Shown: positions 1-8,741, counted from the stretch's first letter. The stretch is 64,000 nucleotides of DNA from Micromonospora_J zhanjiangensis (GCF_042650605.1 NZ_JBHSBN010000010.1:1-64000), one strand, 5' to 3'. Notes: generated from the sequence alone by a model not told the origin. Made by a program: numbers and translations.

Positions 1-301
1 CGACGGCAGCGTCTCGTCCTCGGCGGTTTGCACGACGAACGAGGCGAAGTACCGTCCGGCCGCGTCCTTGATCACGGTGACCGAGGTGGGTGCCGACGGC
101 AGGCTGCGTGACCAGCGGACCGGCACGCGCCGATCTTCGGCAACCGCAGGCGGCCGTTGTCGAGGACCTTGAACCTGCTGTTCCTGGTGAAGCGAATGGC
201 CTGCCGGTTGTTCTTACGGGACCTGAAGCGGGTGCGGCCACCTTGCGGCCCTGGCGTTTGCCGGACAGCGAGTTGAAGAAGTTGCGGTACGCGGTGTTCA
301 G
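1..301 (-). pseudogene. tnpB: TnpB (IS605 OrfB) fragment, frameshifted
   Basis: Reading the minus strand gives internal TnpB sequence: NTAYRNFFNSLSGKRQGRKV, then in a second frame RFRSRKNNRQAIRFTRN and FKVLDNGRLRLPKIG, then in a third frame RVPVRWSRSLPSAPTSVTVI and KDAAGRYFASFVVQT. TnpB is the RNA-guided accessory nuclease of IS200/IS605 elements. The conserved sequence can only be followed by changing frame twice, near 230 and near 128; each change fits one lost base. The N-terminal part (roughly 80 residues by family memory) is missing, because the sequence joins directly to a tnpA fragment near 301. The other end leaves the window. This is clearly a dead copy. Confidence 0.85.
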
Positions 302-544
302 GTGCACCTCCTGGTCAACTTCCCACCCAAAGTCGCCGTGACCCGGCTGGTCAACTCCCTCAAAGGCGTGTCCTCGCGCCGCCTGCGGCAGGAGTTTCCC
401 GACCTCGTGCGCCACTATTACCGGGCCAACAAGCTCTGGTCGGGCTCATACTTCGCCGGGTCCGTCGGCGGCGCACCGCTGAGCGTCGTCAAGCAGTACA
501 TCGAACAGCAGAACCCTCCCGGTCAAGGCACCGCTCGGGCCTAG
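302..544 (+). pseudogene. tnpA: TnpA (IS200/IS605 Y1 transposase) C-terminal fragment
   Basis: The 80-residue product begins VHLLVNFPPKVAVTRLVNSL and continues SRRLRQEFPDLVRHYYRAN, LWSGSYFAGSVGGAPLSVV and KQYIEQQ, which is the C-terminal half of an IS200-type HUH/Y1 transposase. The intact enzyme is about 130-150 residues. Here the sequence starts inside the HUH motif: the first His is replaced by Gln (QVH), and the N-terminal half is gone. The helix with the catalytic Tyr (KQYIEQQ) remains. The upstream bases are tnpB sequence on the other strand, so a deletion removed the 5' ends of both divergent genes. The GTG at 302 is unlikely to be a real start. Confidence 0.85.
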
Positions 545-571
545 CAGCCCTCCCAGCGCGGGCCATCACCC

Positions 572-587
572 CCGGCCCGAAGGCCGG
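572..587. repeat. Subterminal hairpin of the IS200/IS605 remnant
   Basis: A perfect 6-bp stem (CCGGCC / GGCCGG) with a CGAA loop lies 28 bases after the tnpA stop. IS200/IS605 ends carry short subterminal hairpins that the Y1 transposase recognises, and this is the expected place for one. The assignment is by position and shape only. Confidence 0.45.
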
Positions 588-997
588 AGCACTGGCCCGC
601 ATTCCGGGTAGCACTGGATGCGCACGAACCAGGTCGGTGCGGCACTGGCCGGCGTGCGTGCTGCCGCCGAGCGGCTTTCGGGTCGGTGCGCTGCGCGCCC
701 ACCGCTGACTCTGGTCGTTTGTGCGTTTGTTTTCGGCGCCGGCTGGCGGCGGAGGTAGTCGCCGAGCAGGTGGAACATCGGTGGAAACCGAATGTGGCGG
801 CAGCGGGACCTCGACGCGGGACGGATGGAAATCCCGTCGGTGGTGGTCGACCCGCGGGGGCGTTGAGCTGCCCTGATAGTCGGACGGATATGGGTGGGTG
901 GGGCGTGCGGTCTTGGACCGGGAGCTGCCCTTGGTGATTGGCTCGTCGGCAGGCGAAAACCGCGCCAAAGCCACCATTGTGGAGTTGAGGGAGAATC
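588..997. other. Non-coding stretch after the IS remnant
   Basis: I find no convincing gene on either strand. The right part is the upstream region of the Tat-exported MBL protein, whose ribosome binding site GGGAG lies 4 bases before its ATG at 998. No clear promoter motif or operator could be picked out. Confidence 0.5.
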
Positions 998-1990
998 ATG
1001 TCCACGTCCAGTTTCGACCGTCGACGTTTCCTGCGTACCACCGCCGTTGCCGGCACCGCGGCGGCGTCGGCGGTGGCGCTCGGCGCGCCCGCCCACGCGG
1101 GCCCGGCGGCCGCGGGCCCGGCGGCCGGGGGCGCGGCCCGGGCGGGCCGGCGGCGGACCGCGACGGCGGCGCTGCGCTGGTTCGGTACGTCCGGCTGGCG
1201 GGTCGACATCGGCGACCGCACCCTGCTGGTCGACCCTTACCTCAGCCGGTACGACACCGGGCTGTTCACCGGCGGGCAGAACCCGGCGACCCGGCTGACC
1301 GTCGACCCGTCCGTGATCGACCCGAACGTGGGCCGGCCGGAGAACATCCTGGTCACCCACTCGCACTGGGACCACCTCAACGACGTGCCCTACATCGCGA
1401 CGGTACGCAGCCGGGCCAGGGTGTTCGGCACGCTCACGACCTACCATCTCGCGGCGGCGCTGGACGTGCCGACCGGGCAGCTCGCCCCGGTCAAGGGCGG
1501 CGAGGTGCTGGACTTCGGCGACTACACGGTCGAGGTGGTGGCCTCCCTGCACAGCCGCAACCGGTCCTGGTCGGTGGGCTACCCGGGAGTCCGGCTCGCC
1601 CGGCCGCCGCGCCCGGAGACCATCGCCGACCTGCCCGAGGGCGACACCCTCGCGTACGCCGTCCAGGTGCGGAACGGGCCGAAGCTGTTCTTCATGGGGG
1701 CGAGCGACTTCGTCGCGCGCAACCTCGCCGGGCTCGCCCCGGACGTGGCGATGATCGCCTATCCGGCCACCGACGCCACCGCCGACTACCTGCCGCGGCT
1801 GATGGCGGCGCTGGACCGGCCGGCCGTGGTGGTGCCGGTGCACTGGGACAACTTCGAGGTGCCGCTGCACAACCCGCCGACGCAGGACGGCGACCCGGCG
1901 CGCTTCGCGGCGTTCGTCGAGTCGGTCCGCCGGGTGTCCCCGCGGACCCGGGTGATCGTGCCGGAGTATCTGACCACGTACCGGTTCTGA
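998..1990 (+). CDS. Tat-exported MBL-fold metallohydrolase (UlaG-like)
   Basis: A 330-residue protein. Residues 7-12 (DRRRFLR) and the hydrophobic stretch to about residue 33 ending AHA form a twin-arginine signal peptide, so export in the folded state is expected. The metal motif HSHWDH is at 121-126, and later MGASDF and VPVHWDNFEVP supply the remaining ligand-like residues. The arrangement matches the Lactamase_B_2/UlaG branch of metallo-beta-lactamase-fold hydrolases; the substrate is unknown. The ATG is preceded by GGGAG at a short spacing. It stands alone, converging on the next gene with a hairpin between them. Confidence 0.85.
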   Translation: MSTSSFDRRRFLRTTAVAGTAAASAVALGAPAHAGPAAAGPAAGGAARAGRRRTATAALRWFGTSGWRVDIGDRTLLVDPYLSRYDTGLFTGGQNPATRLTVDPSVIDPNVGRPENILVTHSHWDHLNDVPYIATVRSRARVFGTLTTYHLAAALDVPTGQLAPVKGGEVLDFGDYTVEVVASLHSRNRSWSVGYPGVRLARPPRPETIADLPEGDTLAYAVQVRNGPKLFFMGASDFVARNLAGLAPDVAMIAYPATDATADYLPRLMAALDRPAVVVPVHWDNFEVPLHNPPTQDGDPARFAAFVESVRRVSPRTRVIVPEYLTTYRF

Positions 1991-2000
1991 CCAGGCGGAA

Positions 2001-2030
2001 CCCCGGCCGACGTCGGGTCGCCGGCCGGGG
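2001..2030. terminator. Bidirectional hairpin terminator
   Basis: Arms CCCCGGCCG (2001-2009) and CGGCCGGGG (2022-2030) are perfect complements around a 12-base loop, between two convergent genes. There is no U-tract, which is common for actinomycete terminators. Confidence 0.6.
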
Positions 2031-2044
2031 CGGTCGGGTACGGG

Positions 2045-2440
2045 TCAGCCCTTGGCCGGGCCGAGGCAGAGGATGAAACCCTTCCGGAAGCGGCGGCCGT
2101 CCTGGTAGAACGACGCCCCGGTGTCGGGGAAGGCGTTGCAGGCGTCGCCGCGGTCGTGGTCGGCCTCGGTCTTGCCCTCCAACCGGCCGAGCACCTTCCA
2201 CTCGGCGGCGGTGTCGGTGCATTTCACGGTGTGCAGGTCGTCGGCGCCCTTGCCGGCCATGCAGTCGCCGACCTTGGCCTGGTTGGGCTCGTCCAGCCCG
2301 GCGTAGATCGCGAACGGCGCGACCAGCAGCGCCACGATGAGCACGACGACGCGGAACTTGCCGACCGTGCTGAGACCGCGGAACCGGTCGCCGAGGGTCT
2401 TCTTCGGCTGTTGCGCCGGTACCGAGTATTGCTGGGACAT
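2045..2440 (-). CDS. LppU/SCO3897-like small membrane-anchored protein
   Basis: A 131-residue protein from the ATG at 2440, preceded by AAAGGA; a longer frame upstream lacks support. The N-terminal 30 residues are polar (MSQQYSVPAQQPKKTLGDRF), then comes one membrane segment at about 30-50 (VVVLIVALLVAPFAIYAG). The extracytoplasmic domain reads KVGDCMAG..., with CTDTAAEWKVLG and CNAFPDTGASFYQ, and has four Cys likely forming disulfides. This 'VGDC ... C' pattern is typical of the LppU/SCO3897 family in actinomycetes, whose function is unknown. It converges with the preceding MBL gene. Confidence 0.7.
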   Translation of the reverse strand: MSQQYSVPAQQPKKTLGDRFRGLSTVGKFRVVVLIVALLVAPFAIYAGLDEPNQAKVGDCMAGKGADDLHTVKCTDTAAEWKVLGRLEGKTEADHDRGDACNAFPDTGASFYQDGRRFRKGFILCLGPAKG

Positions 2441-2799
2441 CGAGTGGGTGGTCCTTTCCCCGTGAGTGCTGCTGACTGACGGCGCGCCACGTCGGGGCAC
2501 GCCCGGCCGGCCGGCGGTGCCGGCGGGTCGACTGAGGGATTCTCGACGTCGGGCCGGGCGGCCGGCAATGGAACGTTTTCGCGCCGATTTCCGTTACCGG
2601 AACACACCGCGCCGGGCGGCGACCACCGCGTCCCGCTCGGCGGCGCGGTCGATTCCGAGCCCGCCGCCGACCCCGCCGGTTGGTCGACAGATGTCGCGGC
2701 GGTCGGATGAACTTCCCGTCGCCGTGGAACGTACCAACATTCGAGGACGCGGCACCGCCCATCGCGGTACGCCGCCGACGTACTGCGAGGGAGGCCGCC
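2441..2799. other. Divergent intergenic region
   Basis: This lies between the LppU-like gene and the small protein at 2800 and must hold both promoters. It is GC-rich with some short inverted repeats (around 2501-2530). I see no confident -10/-35 pair and no gene. Confidence 0.4.
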
Positions 2800-3126
2800 G
2801 TGCGGACCATTGAAAAGTCGACGGACCAGACCCGTAGGGCCGCCGGGGAGATCCCGGTGCCCGAATTCGCGACCCCGGAAGACGTCCAGCTCGCGGTGAA
2901 GGCAGTGGTGGTGCACGCCCCCGAGCAGTGGCCGGCGGGTCCGCTCTGCCGCAACGACGGGGTGCCCTTCCCGTGCCGGCTGCACCGCTGGGGCCGCCGG
3001 GTGCTGTTGCAGCACGGCCTGTCCGAGCGTCAGGTCAACGCCCTGGTGGACAACGGCAACCCGTTCGTGCGGGTGCCGTTCCCGTTCCCGACCTACCGGA
3101 CGGAGAAGGCCGCCCACCGGGCCTGA
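2800..3126 (+). CDS. Small conserved actinobacterial protein, function unknown
   Basis: A 108-residue protein from the GTG at 2800, chosen because GAGGGAGG sits 5 bases upstream; an in-frame start at 2680 has no such site. The N-terminal 35 residues look unstructured. The rest contains LCRNDGVPFPCRLHRWGRRV, then LLQHGLSERQVNALVDNGNP and FVRVPFPFPTYRTEKAAHR. Two Cys 8 residues apart within a basic segment could bind metal or a nucleic acid, but that is a guess. I do not recognise a named family. A strong hairpin follows the stop. Confidence 0.6.
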   Translation: MRTIEKSTDQTRRAAGEIPVPEFATPEDVQLAVKAVVVHAPEQWPAGPLCRNDGVPFPCRLHRWGRRVLLQHGLSERQVNALVDNGNPFVRVPFPFPTYRTEKAAHRA

Positions 3127-3142
3127 GGCCCGGCTGTCGACG

Positions 3143-3169
3143 CCGGCCGGCGCCGCGCGCGCCGGCCGG
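3143..3169 (+). terminator. Hairpin terminator
   Basis: An 11-bp perfect stem, CCGGCCGGCGC (3143-3153) with GCGCCGGCCGG (3159-3169), and a 5-base loop, 17 bases after the stop at 3126. Confidence 0.6.
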
Positions 3170-3330
3170 GTGAACCGCCCACCGGGTTGTCCGAGGCCGA
3201 GATCGGCGACATCGCCGAACGGGGCGATCCGGCGGTGGTGCCGACCCACCGGCCGGCGGGGGCCGGGCGATGATCCGGCTGACCGCAGACCCGCCACCTC
3301 GGCTGCCACGCCCCCCGCGGCCGGTGCACC

Positions 3331-4563
3331 TCAGTCGACCAGGGCGGAGTAGACCAGTTGCCGGAGCTGCGGACGCAGCGGGTGGGTGCTGGACGGCAGG
3401 AGCTGGGTGAACAGCAGTGCCGTGACGTCCTCCTGGGGGTCGATCCAGAACGCCGTGCTGGCCGCGCCGCCCCAGTAGTACTCGCCGACGCTGCTCGGCA
3501 CCCGGCTCGGCACCGGGTCCTGGACCACCGCGAAGCCCAGCCCGAAGCCGACCCCCTCGAAGGTGGTCTCGGCGAAGCCGGCCGGGTCGAAGCTGGCCAG
3601 GTCGTTCCCGCCGGGCAGGTGGTTACGGGTCATGAACCGGACCGTGCGCGGCCCGAGCAGCCGGACCCCGTCCAGCTCACCGCCGCGCAGCAGCAGCTGG
3701 GTGAACCGGTGGTAGTCGGCGGCCGAGGAGACCAGGCCACCGCCGCCGGACAGCAGGCTGGGCGGCGTACGGCCCAGCGCGCCGAGCCCGTCGTGCCGGA
3801 CCGCCCGCCCGTCGGCCGGGCTCGGCACGTACAGGGCGGCCAGCCGGTGGACGTCCGCCTCGTCGACCCACCAGCGGGTGTCGGTCAGGCCCAGCGGACC
3901 GAGGATCCGGTCGGCGAAGAAGTCGTCCAGGCTCTGCCCGGACACCACCTCGACCAGTCGGCCCAGCACGTCGGTGGCGACGCCGTAGCCCCAACCCGTG
4001 CCGGGCTGGAACAGCAGCGGCAGCCGGGCCCAGGTCTCGCAGGCTGCGGCGAGGTCGATCCCGGCCGGCGGGTAGAGGTCGTGGCCGGCCGCCCGGTAGA
4101 GGCCGTCGACCACCGAGTTCTGCAGGAAGCCGTACGTCAGGCCGGCGGTGTGGGTGAGCAGGTGCCACACCCGGATCGGCTCGACCGCCGGCACCGTGTA
4201 CGGCTTGAGCAGTGAGCCCTTGTCGTACACCCGGACGTCGGCGAACTCGGGCAGCCACCGGCTGATCGGGTCGGTGAGCTGGAACCGGCCCTCCTCCCAG
4301 AGCATCATCGCCGCGACCGAGGTGACCGGCTTGGTCATCGAGTAGATCCGCCACAGCGTGTCCGGCTCGACGGCCGCGCCGGCCTCGACGTCCCGCATCC
4401 CGTGGCAGGACGCGTGCGCCACCTCGCCGCCCCGGGTCACCACGATCTGCCAACCGGCCAGCCGGCCGTCGGTCACGTACCGGGCGAAGTGCCGGTCGAT
4501 CCGCGCCAACCGGTGCGGGTCGAAGCCGACCTGGTCCGGGTCGATGGTCCGTTCCACGATCAT
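3331..4563 (-). CDS. Serine hydrolase, class C beta-lactamase/esterase family
   Basis: A 410-residue protein without an obvious signal peptide. The SxxK catalytic motif is SMTK (Ser75, Lys78, in WRIYSMTKPV), and the Tyr motif is probably WGYGVATDVLG near residue 195. Towards the C-terminus, VGEYYWGGAASTAFWIDP occupies the position of the third (K/H-x-G) motif as GGA. This pattern is seen in cytoplasmic esterase EstB/LovD-like members rather than true beta-lactamases. The gene starts 56 bases after the TAXI lipoprotein stop on the same strand, so it may be the last gene of that transcript. The substrate cannot be read from the sequence. Confidence 0.85.
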   Translation of the reverse strand: MIVERTIDPDQVGFDPHRLARIDRHFARYVTDGRLAGWQIVVTRGGEVAHASCHGMRDVEAGAAVEPDTLWRIYSMTKPVTSVAAMMLWEEGRFQLTDPISRWLPEFADVRVYDKGSLLKPYTVPAVEPIRVWHLLTHTAGLTYGFLQNSVVDGLYRAAGHDLYPPAGIDLAAACETWARLPLLFQPGTGWGYGVATDVLGRLVEVVSGQSLDDFFADRILGPLGLTDTRWWVDEADVHRLAALYVPSPADGRAVRHDGLGALGRTPPSLLSGGGGLVSSAADYHRFTQLLLRGGELDGVRLLGPRTVRFMTRNHLPGGNDLASFDPAGFAETTFEGVGFGLGFAVVQDPVPSRVPSSVGEYYWGGAASTAFWIDPQEDVTALLFTQLLPSSTHPLRPQLRQLVYSALVD

Positions 4564-4618
4564 CGCTCGAACCTACTGCCGGGTCACCGGCCGCGCGAGA
4601 GGTGAATCCGCCACCGGT

Positions 4619-5599
4619 TCAGCCGTTGCGGTAGTAACGGGCCGCGCCGGGGTGCAGCGGGATCGGGTCGGTGCCGGCGGCGGACTGCTTGGTGAAGTTG
4701 CGCCCCTCCGGGTGCACCGCGCCCAGCTCGGTCTGGTGCGAGAAGAGCAGCGACGTCAGGTCGTACGCCAACTGCTCCGGCATGTCCGCGCTGACCAGCA
4801 TCAGGTTGGCCACCGTGATGGTCGGGATCCCCTTGGGCGTGTTGTACGCCGACTGCGGCAACTCGGCGGTGGTGTAGACCGGCCCGTACGTGGCGTTCAG
4901 CGGCTCCATCAGGTCGGCGATGGGTAGCAGCGCGAACTTGCCCGGCGCCGCGCTGAGCAGGTCCGTGATGCCGGGGGTGGGCAGCCCGCCGGAGAAGAAC
5001 ATCGCGTCCAGCGTCCCCGCGCGCAGCTGCTTGGTGGTCTCCGGCAGCGAGAGCTTGACCCGCTTGACCCCCCGGTCCGGGTCCAGCCCGGCCGCGGTGA
5101 GCAGCCGGCCGGCCAGCGCGTCGGTGCCCGACCCGGGCGAACCGGTGGAGACCCGCTTGTCCTTCAGGTCCGCCATCGTCTTGATGCCGGCCTTCGCGCT
5201 GGTGGTCACGATGACGTGGGTGAAGTTGCTGTACACCCGGGCCAGCGACCGGACCGGCTGCGGGCGGCCCTGGAACGGACCGCGTCCGGCGGTCGCGTCG
5301 GCGGCGGTGTCGGCCAGGCTGAACGCGATCTCCATGTCCCCGTTGACCAGCCGGGTGATGTTCTCCCCGGAGGCGCCGGTCGGTTCGGCCCGCGCCTCGT
5401 AGCCGGGCAGGTAGCGGCTGATGATGTCCGCGTAGCCGCCGCCGAGCTGGTAGTAGACGCCGGTGGTGTTGCCGGTGGCCAGGAAGATCCGGCCACCGTG
5501 CCACGGACCGGGGTTCGCCGCGGCCCGGTCGTCGTTGCCGCAGCCGCTCGCCGTCACCGCCGCCGCCAGCGGCAGCAGCAGGGCCGTCCGCCGCCTCAC
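4619..5599 (-). CDS. TAXI-family TRAP solute receptor, lipoprotein (second copy)
   Basis: A 326-residue protein. The signal LLLPLAAAVTASGCGND ends in a lipobox (ASGC), so it should be tethered outside the membrane. The mature part has the TAXI hallmarks: IFLATGNTTGVYYQLGGGYA, ENITRLVNGDMEIAFSLADT, KRVSTGSPGSGTD and DAMFFSGGLPTPGI. TAXI proteins bind small carboxylates or amino acids for TRAP transporters. Its GTG start overlaps the stop of the roadblock gene (GTGA), so the two are translationally coupled. Being tied to signalling genes rather than directly to the permease suggests a sensory role; that is inference. It resembles the receptor at 8742-9761 over its length. Confidence 0.9.
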   Translation of the reverse strand: MRRRTALLLPLAAAVTASGCGNDDRAAANPGPWHGGRIFLATGNTTGVYYQLGGGYADIISRYLPGYEARAEPTGASGENITRLVNGDMEIAFSLADTAADATAGRGPFQGRPQPVRSLARVYSNFTHVIVTTSAKAGIKTMADLKDKRVSTGSPGSGTDALAGRLLTAAGLDPDRGVKRVKLSLPETTKQLRAGTLDAMFFSGGLPTPGITDLLSAAPGKFALLPIADLMEPLNATYGPVYTTAELPQSAYNTPKGIPTITVANLMLVSADMPEQLAYDLTSLLFSHQTELGAVHPEGRNFTKQSAAGTDPIPLHPGAARYYRNG

Positions 5600-5988
5600 G
5601 ACCGGACCCCGGGTTCGAGCGCCTCGGCCAGCCGCTGCACCAGCATGGCCGTCTCGTAGCCGATCTGGCCCAGGTCGCAGCCGGGGGCGGCGAGCACTCC
5701 GATCAGCGCCCGGTCGCCGACCGACATGATCAGCAGCACTCCCTCGTCCATGTCGACGATCTGCTGGCGTACCCGGCCGGCGGACATGAACCGGGCGGCC
5801 CCGGTGGTCAGGCTGGCCAGGCCGCTGATCACCGCGGCCAGGTGGTCGACCTGGTCGACGGCGAGGTCGGGTGAGGCCGCGAGCCGAAGCCCGTCGCCGG
5901 AGACCGCGAGGGCGTGCGCGACGTCCGGTACCTGGCTCGCGAAGCTGGCCAGCAGCCAGTCCAGGCCGGTGCTCGTTTCCTGGGTCAT
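5596..5988 (-). CDS. Roadblock/LC7-domain protein (CvnB-like)
   Basis: A 130-residue protein from the ATG at 5988, which has GGGGAG 9 bases upstream; a TTG three codons earlier is less likely. The sequence LDWLLASFASQVPDVAHALA, SGDGLRLAASPDL, DQVDHLAAVISGLASLTTGA and GVLLIMSVGDRALIGVLA is a typical MglB-type roadblock domain. In actinomycete conservons this protein (CvnB) sits between a sensor kinase (CvnA) and CvnC/CvnD and is thought to act on the small GTPase. Here the kinase stop is only 5 bases upstream, but no CvnC (DUF742) or GTPase follows. A TAXI lipoprotein takes their place. Confidence 0.9.
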   Translation of the reverse strand: MTQETSTGLDWLLASFASQVPDVAHALAVSGDGLRLAASPDLAVDQVDHLAAVISGLASLTTGAARFMSAGRVRQQIVDMDEGVLLIMSVGDRALIGVLAAPGCDLGQIGYETAMLVQRLAEALEPGVRS

Positions 5989-5993
5989 GACAA

Positions 5994-8666
5994 TCAACTC
6001 CCCGTCGCGTCGGATTGCTTGCCACGACGCATAGCCGTGGCGACACCCTCGCTCAGCGCGGACAGCCGAGCCCGGACGAGTTCCGGGTCCAGCAGGTCGG
6101 TGCGCGGGGCGAGTGGCTGCGGGTTGGGCAGCTCGGGTGCCAGTTGGTCACCCCGGATCCGCCGGGGCAGCGGCTGGCCGGCTTCCGTCGGCGGGGCCGG
6201 TCGCCACGGCGGCGGGCCGGCTTCCCCACCCGGTTGCGGCCCGGGCCGGTCGGGCACCCGCGCCGCCGCCTCCTGCCACGACAGGCGACCGGCGTTGCCC
6301 GGGTCGGCGTAGTGCCGGTCGGATCCCTGGCCCGCCGCGGCCTGCCAGGTCGGCCCGGTGCCCTCGGCACCCGACCAGGCCGCCGCCGGCCCGGAACCGG
6401 GACCGAGGACGGGCAGCGCGACCGTGGGCGCCCGGTTGGCGCTCACCAGCTGTGGGGACGCCACCGCCGGCGCGGCGGTCGACCAGGCCGGCGCGCCGGC
6501 CGTCGGGACCGGTGCGACCGGTACGGACTGACCTCGCGCGCCGAACCAGCTTTTCGTCATGCCGTTCGCCCGCGCCACGGCCGGCGCGCCCACCCGCGCC
6601 ACGGCCGGCGCGGCGGTGGACGCCATCTGCCGGCGTTGCGCGACGGCCGGCGCCGGTGCGCCCCGGCCCGCCGCGACCGACGCCGGCGCCGGCCGGGCCG
6701 AGCCCGAGTTCGGCCGTCCCAGCGCCTTCTCCACCTGGGTGAGGACCGCCTCCGGCACCTCGACGCAGGCCACCGTGCCGGAACCGGTGCTGTGCAGCGA
6801 CACCTGGATGTTGTGCCGGGCGGCCAGGTGCGCGACCACGTGCAGGCCCATGCTGCCGGCCGCGGCGCTGGACAGGCTGCTCGGCGAGGCCAACCGGTCG
6901 TTGATCTCGGCGAGCCGCTTCTCGCCGATGCCGATGCCCTGGTCGTGCACCCGGACCAGGACGCCGTCGATGGTGCGCCGCCCGTCCACCCGGACCATCG
7001 CCTCCGGCGGCGAGTACGACGTGGCGTTCTCCAGCAGCTCGGCGAGCAGGTGGACGAGGTTGCCCACCACGGCCGGGTCGACCGCGACCTGCGGCAGGTC
7101 GGCCTCGACCCGGGTGTACTCCTCGATCTCCGAGGCGGCGGCCGAGACGATCTCGGTCAGCAGGTAGGCGCCGTGCTGGGCGCGACCGGGTTCACCACCG
7201 GCCAGGACCAGCAGGTTCTCCCCGTTGCGACGCATCCGCGCGGCCAGGTGGTCGAGGGCGAAGAGCCGGGCCAGGGCGTCCGGGTCGGTCTCCTCCCGCT
7301 CGAACTCGTCGAGCAACCGGAGCTGCCGGGTGATCAGCGTACGGATCCGCCGGGCCAGCGCCTCCGCCATCCGGGTGACGTCCACCCGCAGCTCGGCCTG
7401 GTCACCGGCGAGCCGCAGCGCCGACCGGTTGACCGTGTCGAACGCGTCCGCCACCTGGGCGATCTCGTCGCGTCCGCGGGCGATACCGGTGGTGAGTTCG
7501 AGCGCGGAGGCGTACTCGGTGCCCTCGTCCGGCGTGCGGCCGGCGGCGATCGCGTTGATCCGGTCGGGCAGTTCCCGGTTGGCCATGGTGAGCGCGGCCA
7601 CCCGCAACCGGCGCAACCGGCGGCTGGTGTGCACCGCGAGCATGGCCGCGGCGAGCAGCGACAGGGCCGCCACCGCCAGGGCGGTGCCGCCGCTGACGAT
7701 CGCCCGCTGCCGGGTGTCCCGGGCCAGCTTGGCCGCCTGCTGGTCGAGCCGCTCGGACAGGTCCTGGGCGATCAGGTTGTGCCGCCGGACGACACCGCTC
7801 TGCGCCACGTACCAGGCGTCGCCGTCGATCTTCAGTCCGCCCGGGGTGCTGTCCGCGGCGAGCGCGACGTCCCGCATCCGGCGGGCCGCGGAGACGTCCG
7901 CGCCGTCGAGCAGTCGGCTCTGCACGGCCACCGACGCGGGGTCGGCGATCCGGGCGAACTCCGCCTGCCGTTGTTCCTGCGCGCCGCGTAGCTGGGCGAC
8001 CTTGGCGACGTCCCCGGCGACCAGCGCGCCTCGGGTGAAGATGGTGCGCAGCAGGTCGCGTTCCAGCGCGGCGAAGTGTTCCTGGGCGGCGACCGAGGCC
8101 ACCTCGCGGGCCGCGTTCGCCAGGTCGGTGTTGCGTACCTGGGCCGGCAGCGCGTCGGCGACGGCCAGCAGCGCGTCGACCACGGTGGCGTACAGCGGTT
8201 CGGCCGGGCGGGCGCCGAGCGAGAGGGACCGGACGTCCTTGAGCTGGTCGAGCTGGCCGTTGGCCGCGTCCAGCGGACCGGCCAGGGCGGGCGCGGCGCG
8301 GCGGGCGTCGTCGGCGGCCGTGCGGTAGCGGGTGACGGCCGTGTCGACCCGCCGGCGCTGGGCGACCACCAGCTTCTCGCCGGTCTTGCCGCCGCGCTGG
8401 CGCAGCGCGGCGGTCTCGGCGAGCTCGCGTTCCAGTTCGTGGACCGCGCGGACGGTCGCCGTCGCGGTGCCGGCCAGCACCCGGGCGCGGGCGGCGTCCG
8501 CGGACTCGACGAGAGCGGTACGGGTCTGCACGGTGCCGAGGACGATCAGGCCCACCGTGGCGACCAGGATCGGGGCGAGTAGTTGCGTACGCATCGACCA
8601 CAACCGGTTGGTCTGGTCGGTGGGCCGGTTGTGGCGGCGTACGCCGGCGGTACCAGGTACTGGCAC
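5994..8666 (-). CDS. Conservon-type (CvnA-like) sensor histidine kinase with NIT ectodomain
   Basis: An 890-residue membrane kinase. Segments in order: first membrane helix about 26-46; extracellular, mostly helical domain resembling the nitrate/nitrite-sensing (NIT) fold, about 50-315; second helix about 320-342; HAMP-like region to about 420; a dimerisation segment with LFALDHLAARMRRNGENLLV near 465-485; then an HATPase domain with N-box LAELLENATSYSPP near 540, G-box HDQGIGIG near 573 and GSMGLHVVAHLAARHN near 605. The last 250 residues are Pro/Ala-rich and look disordered, as in CvnA proteins. The roadblock gene follows 5 bases after the stop. A strong hairpin lies upstream, between this gene and the TAXI receptor at 8742. 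Confidence 0.9.
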   Translation of the reverse strand: MPVPGTAGVRRHNRPTDQTNRLWSMRTQLLAPILVATVGLIVLGTVQTRTALVESADAARARVLAGTATATVRAVHELERELAETAALRQRGGKTGEKLVVAQRRRVDTAVTRYRTAADDARRAAPALAGPLDAANGQLDQLKDVRSLSLGARPAEPLYATVVDALLAVADALPAQVRNTDLANAAREVASVAAQEHFAALERDLLRTIFTRGALVAGDVAKVAQLRGAQEQRQAEFARIADPASVAVQSRLLDGADVSAARRMRDVALAADSTPGGLKIDGDAWYVAQSGVVRRHNLIAQDLSERLDQQAAKLARDTRQRAIVSGGTALAVAALSLLAAAMLAVHTSRRLRRLRVAALTMANRELPDRINAIAAGRTPDEGTEYASALELTTGIARGRDEIAQVADAFDTVNRSALRLAGDQAELRVDVTRMAEALARRIRTLITRQLRLLDEFEREETDPDALARLFALDHLAARMRRNGENLLVLAGGEPGRAQHGAYLLTEIVSAAASEIEEYTRVEADLPQVAVDPAVVGNLVHLLAELLENATSYSPPEAMVRVDGRRTIDGVLVRVHDQGIGIGEKRLAEINDRLASPSSLSSAAAGSMGLHVVAHLAARHNIQVSLHSTGSGTVACVEVPEAVLTQVEKALGRPNSGSARPAPASVAAGRGAPAPAVAQRRQMASTAAPAVARVGAPAVARANGMTKSWFGARGQSVPVAPVPTAGAPAWSTAAPAVASPQLVSANRAPTVALPVLGPGSGPAAAWSGAEGTGPTWQAAAGQGSDRHYADPGNAGRLSWQEAAARVPDRPGPQPGGEAGPPPWRPAPPTEAGQPLPRRIRGDQLAPELPNPQPLAPRTDLLDPELVRARLSALSEGVATAMRRGKQSDATGS

Positions 8667-8698
8667 GCGGGCCTCCGGGGGTGCGTGGACGGGTGCTG

Positions 8699-8734
8699 TC
8701 CGCCGGGCCCGGTGGGGCGACCGGGCCCGGCGGA
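8699..8734 (-). terminator. Perfect 15-bp hairpin between TAXI receptor and kinase genes
   Basis: Arms TCCGCCGGGCCCGGT (8699-8713) and ACCGGGCCCGGCGGA (8720-8734) are perfectly complementary around a 6-base loop. It begins 8 bases beyond the TAXI stop on the minus strand and ends about 33 bases before the kinase start. It could end the TRAP transcript, or let only part of the transcription continue into the signalling genes. Confidence 0.65.
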
Positions 8735-8741
8735 TCGTGGA

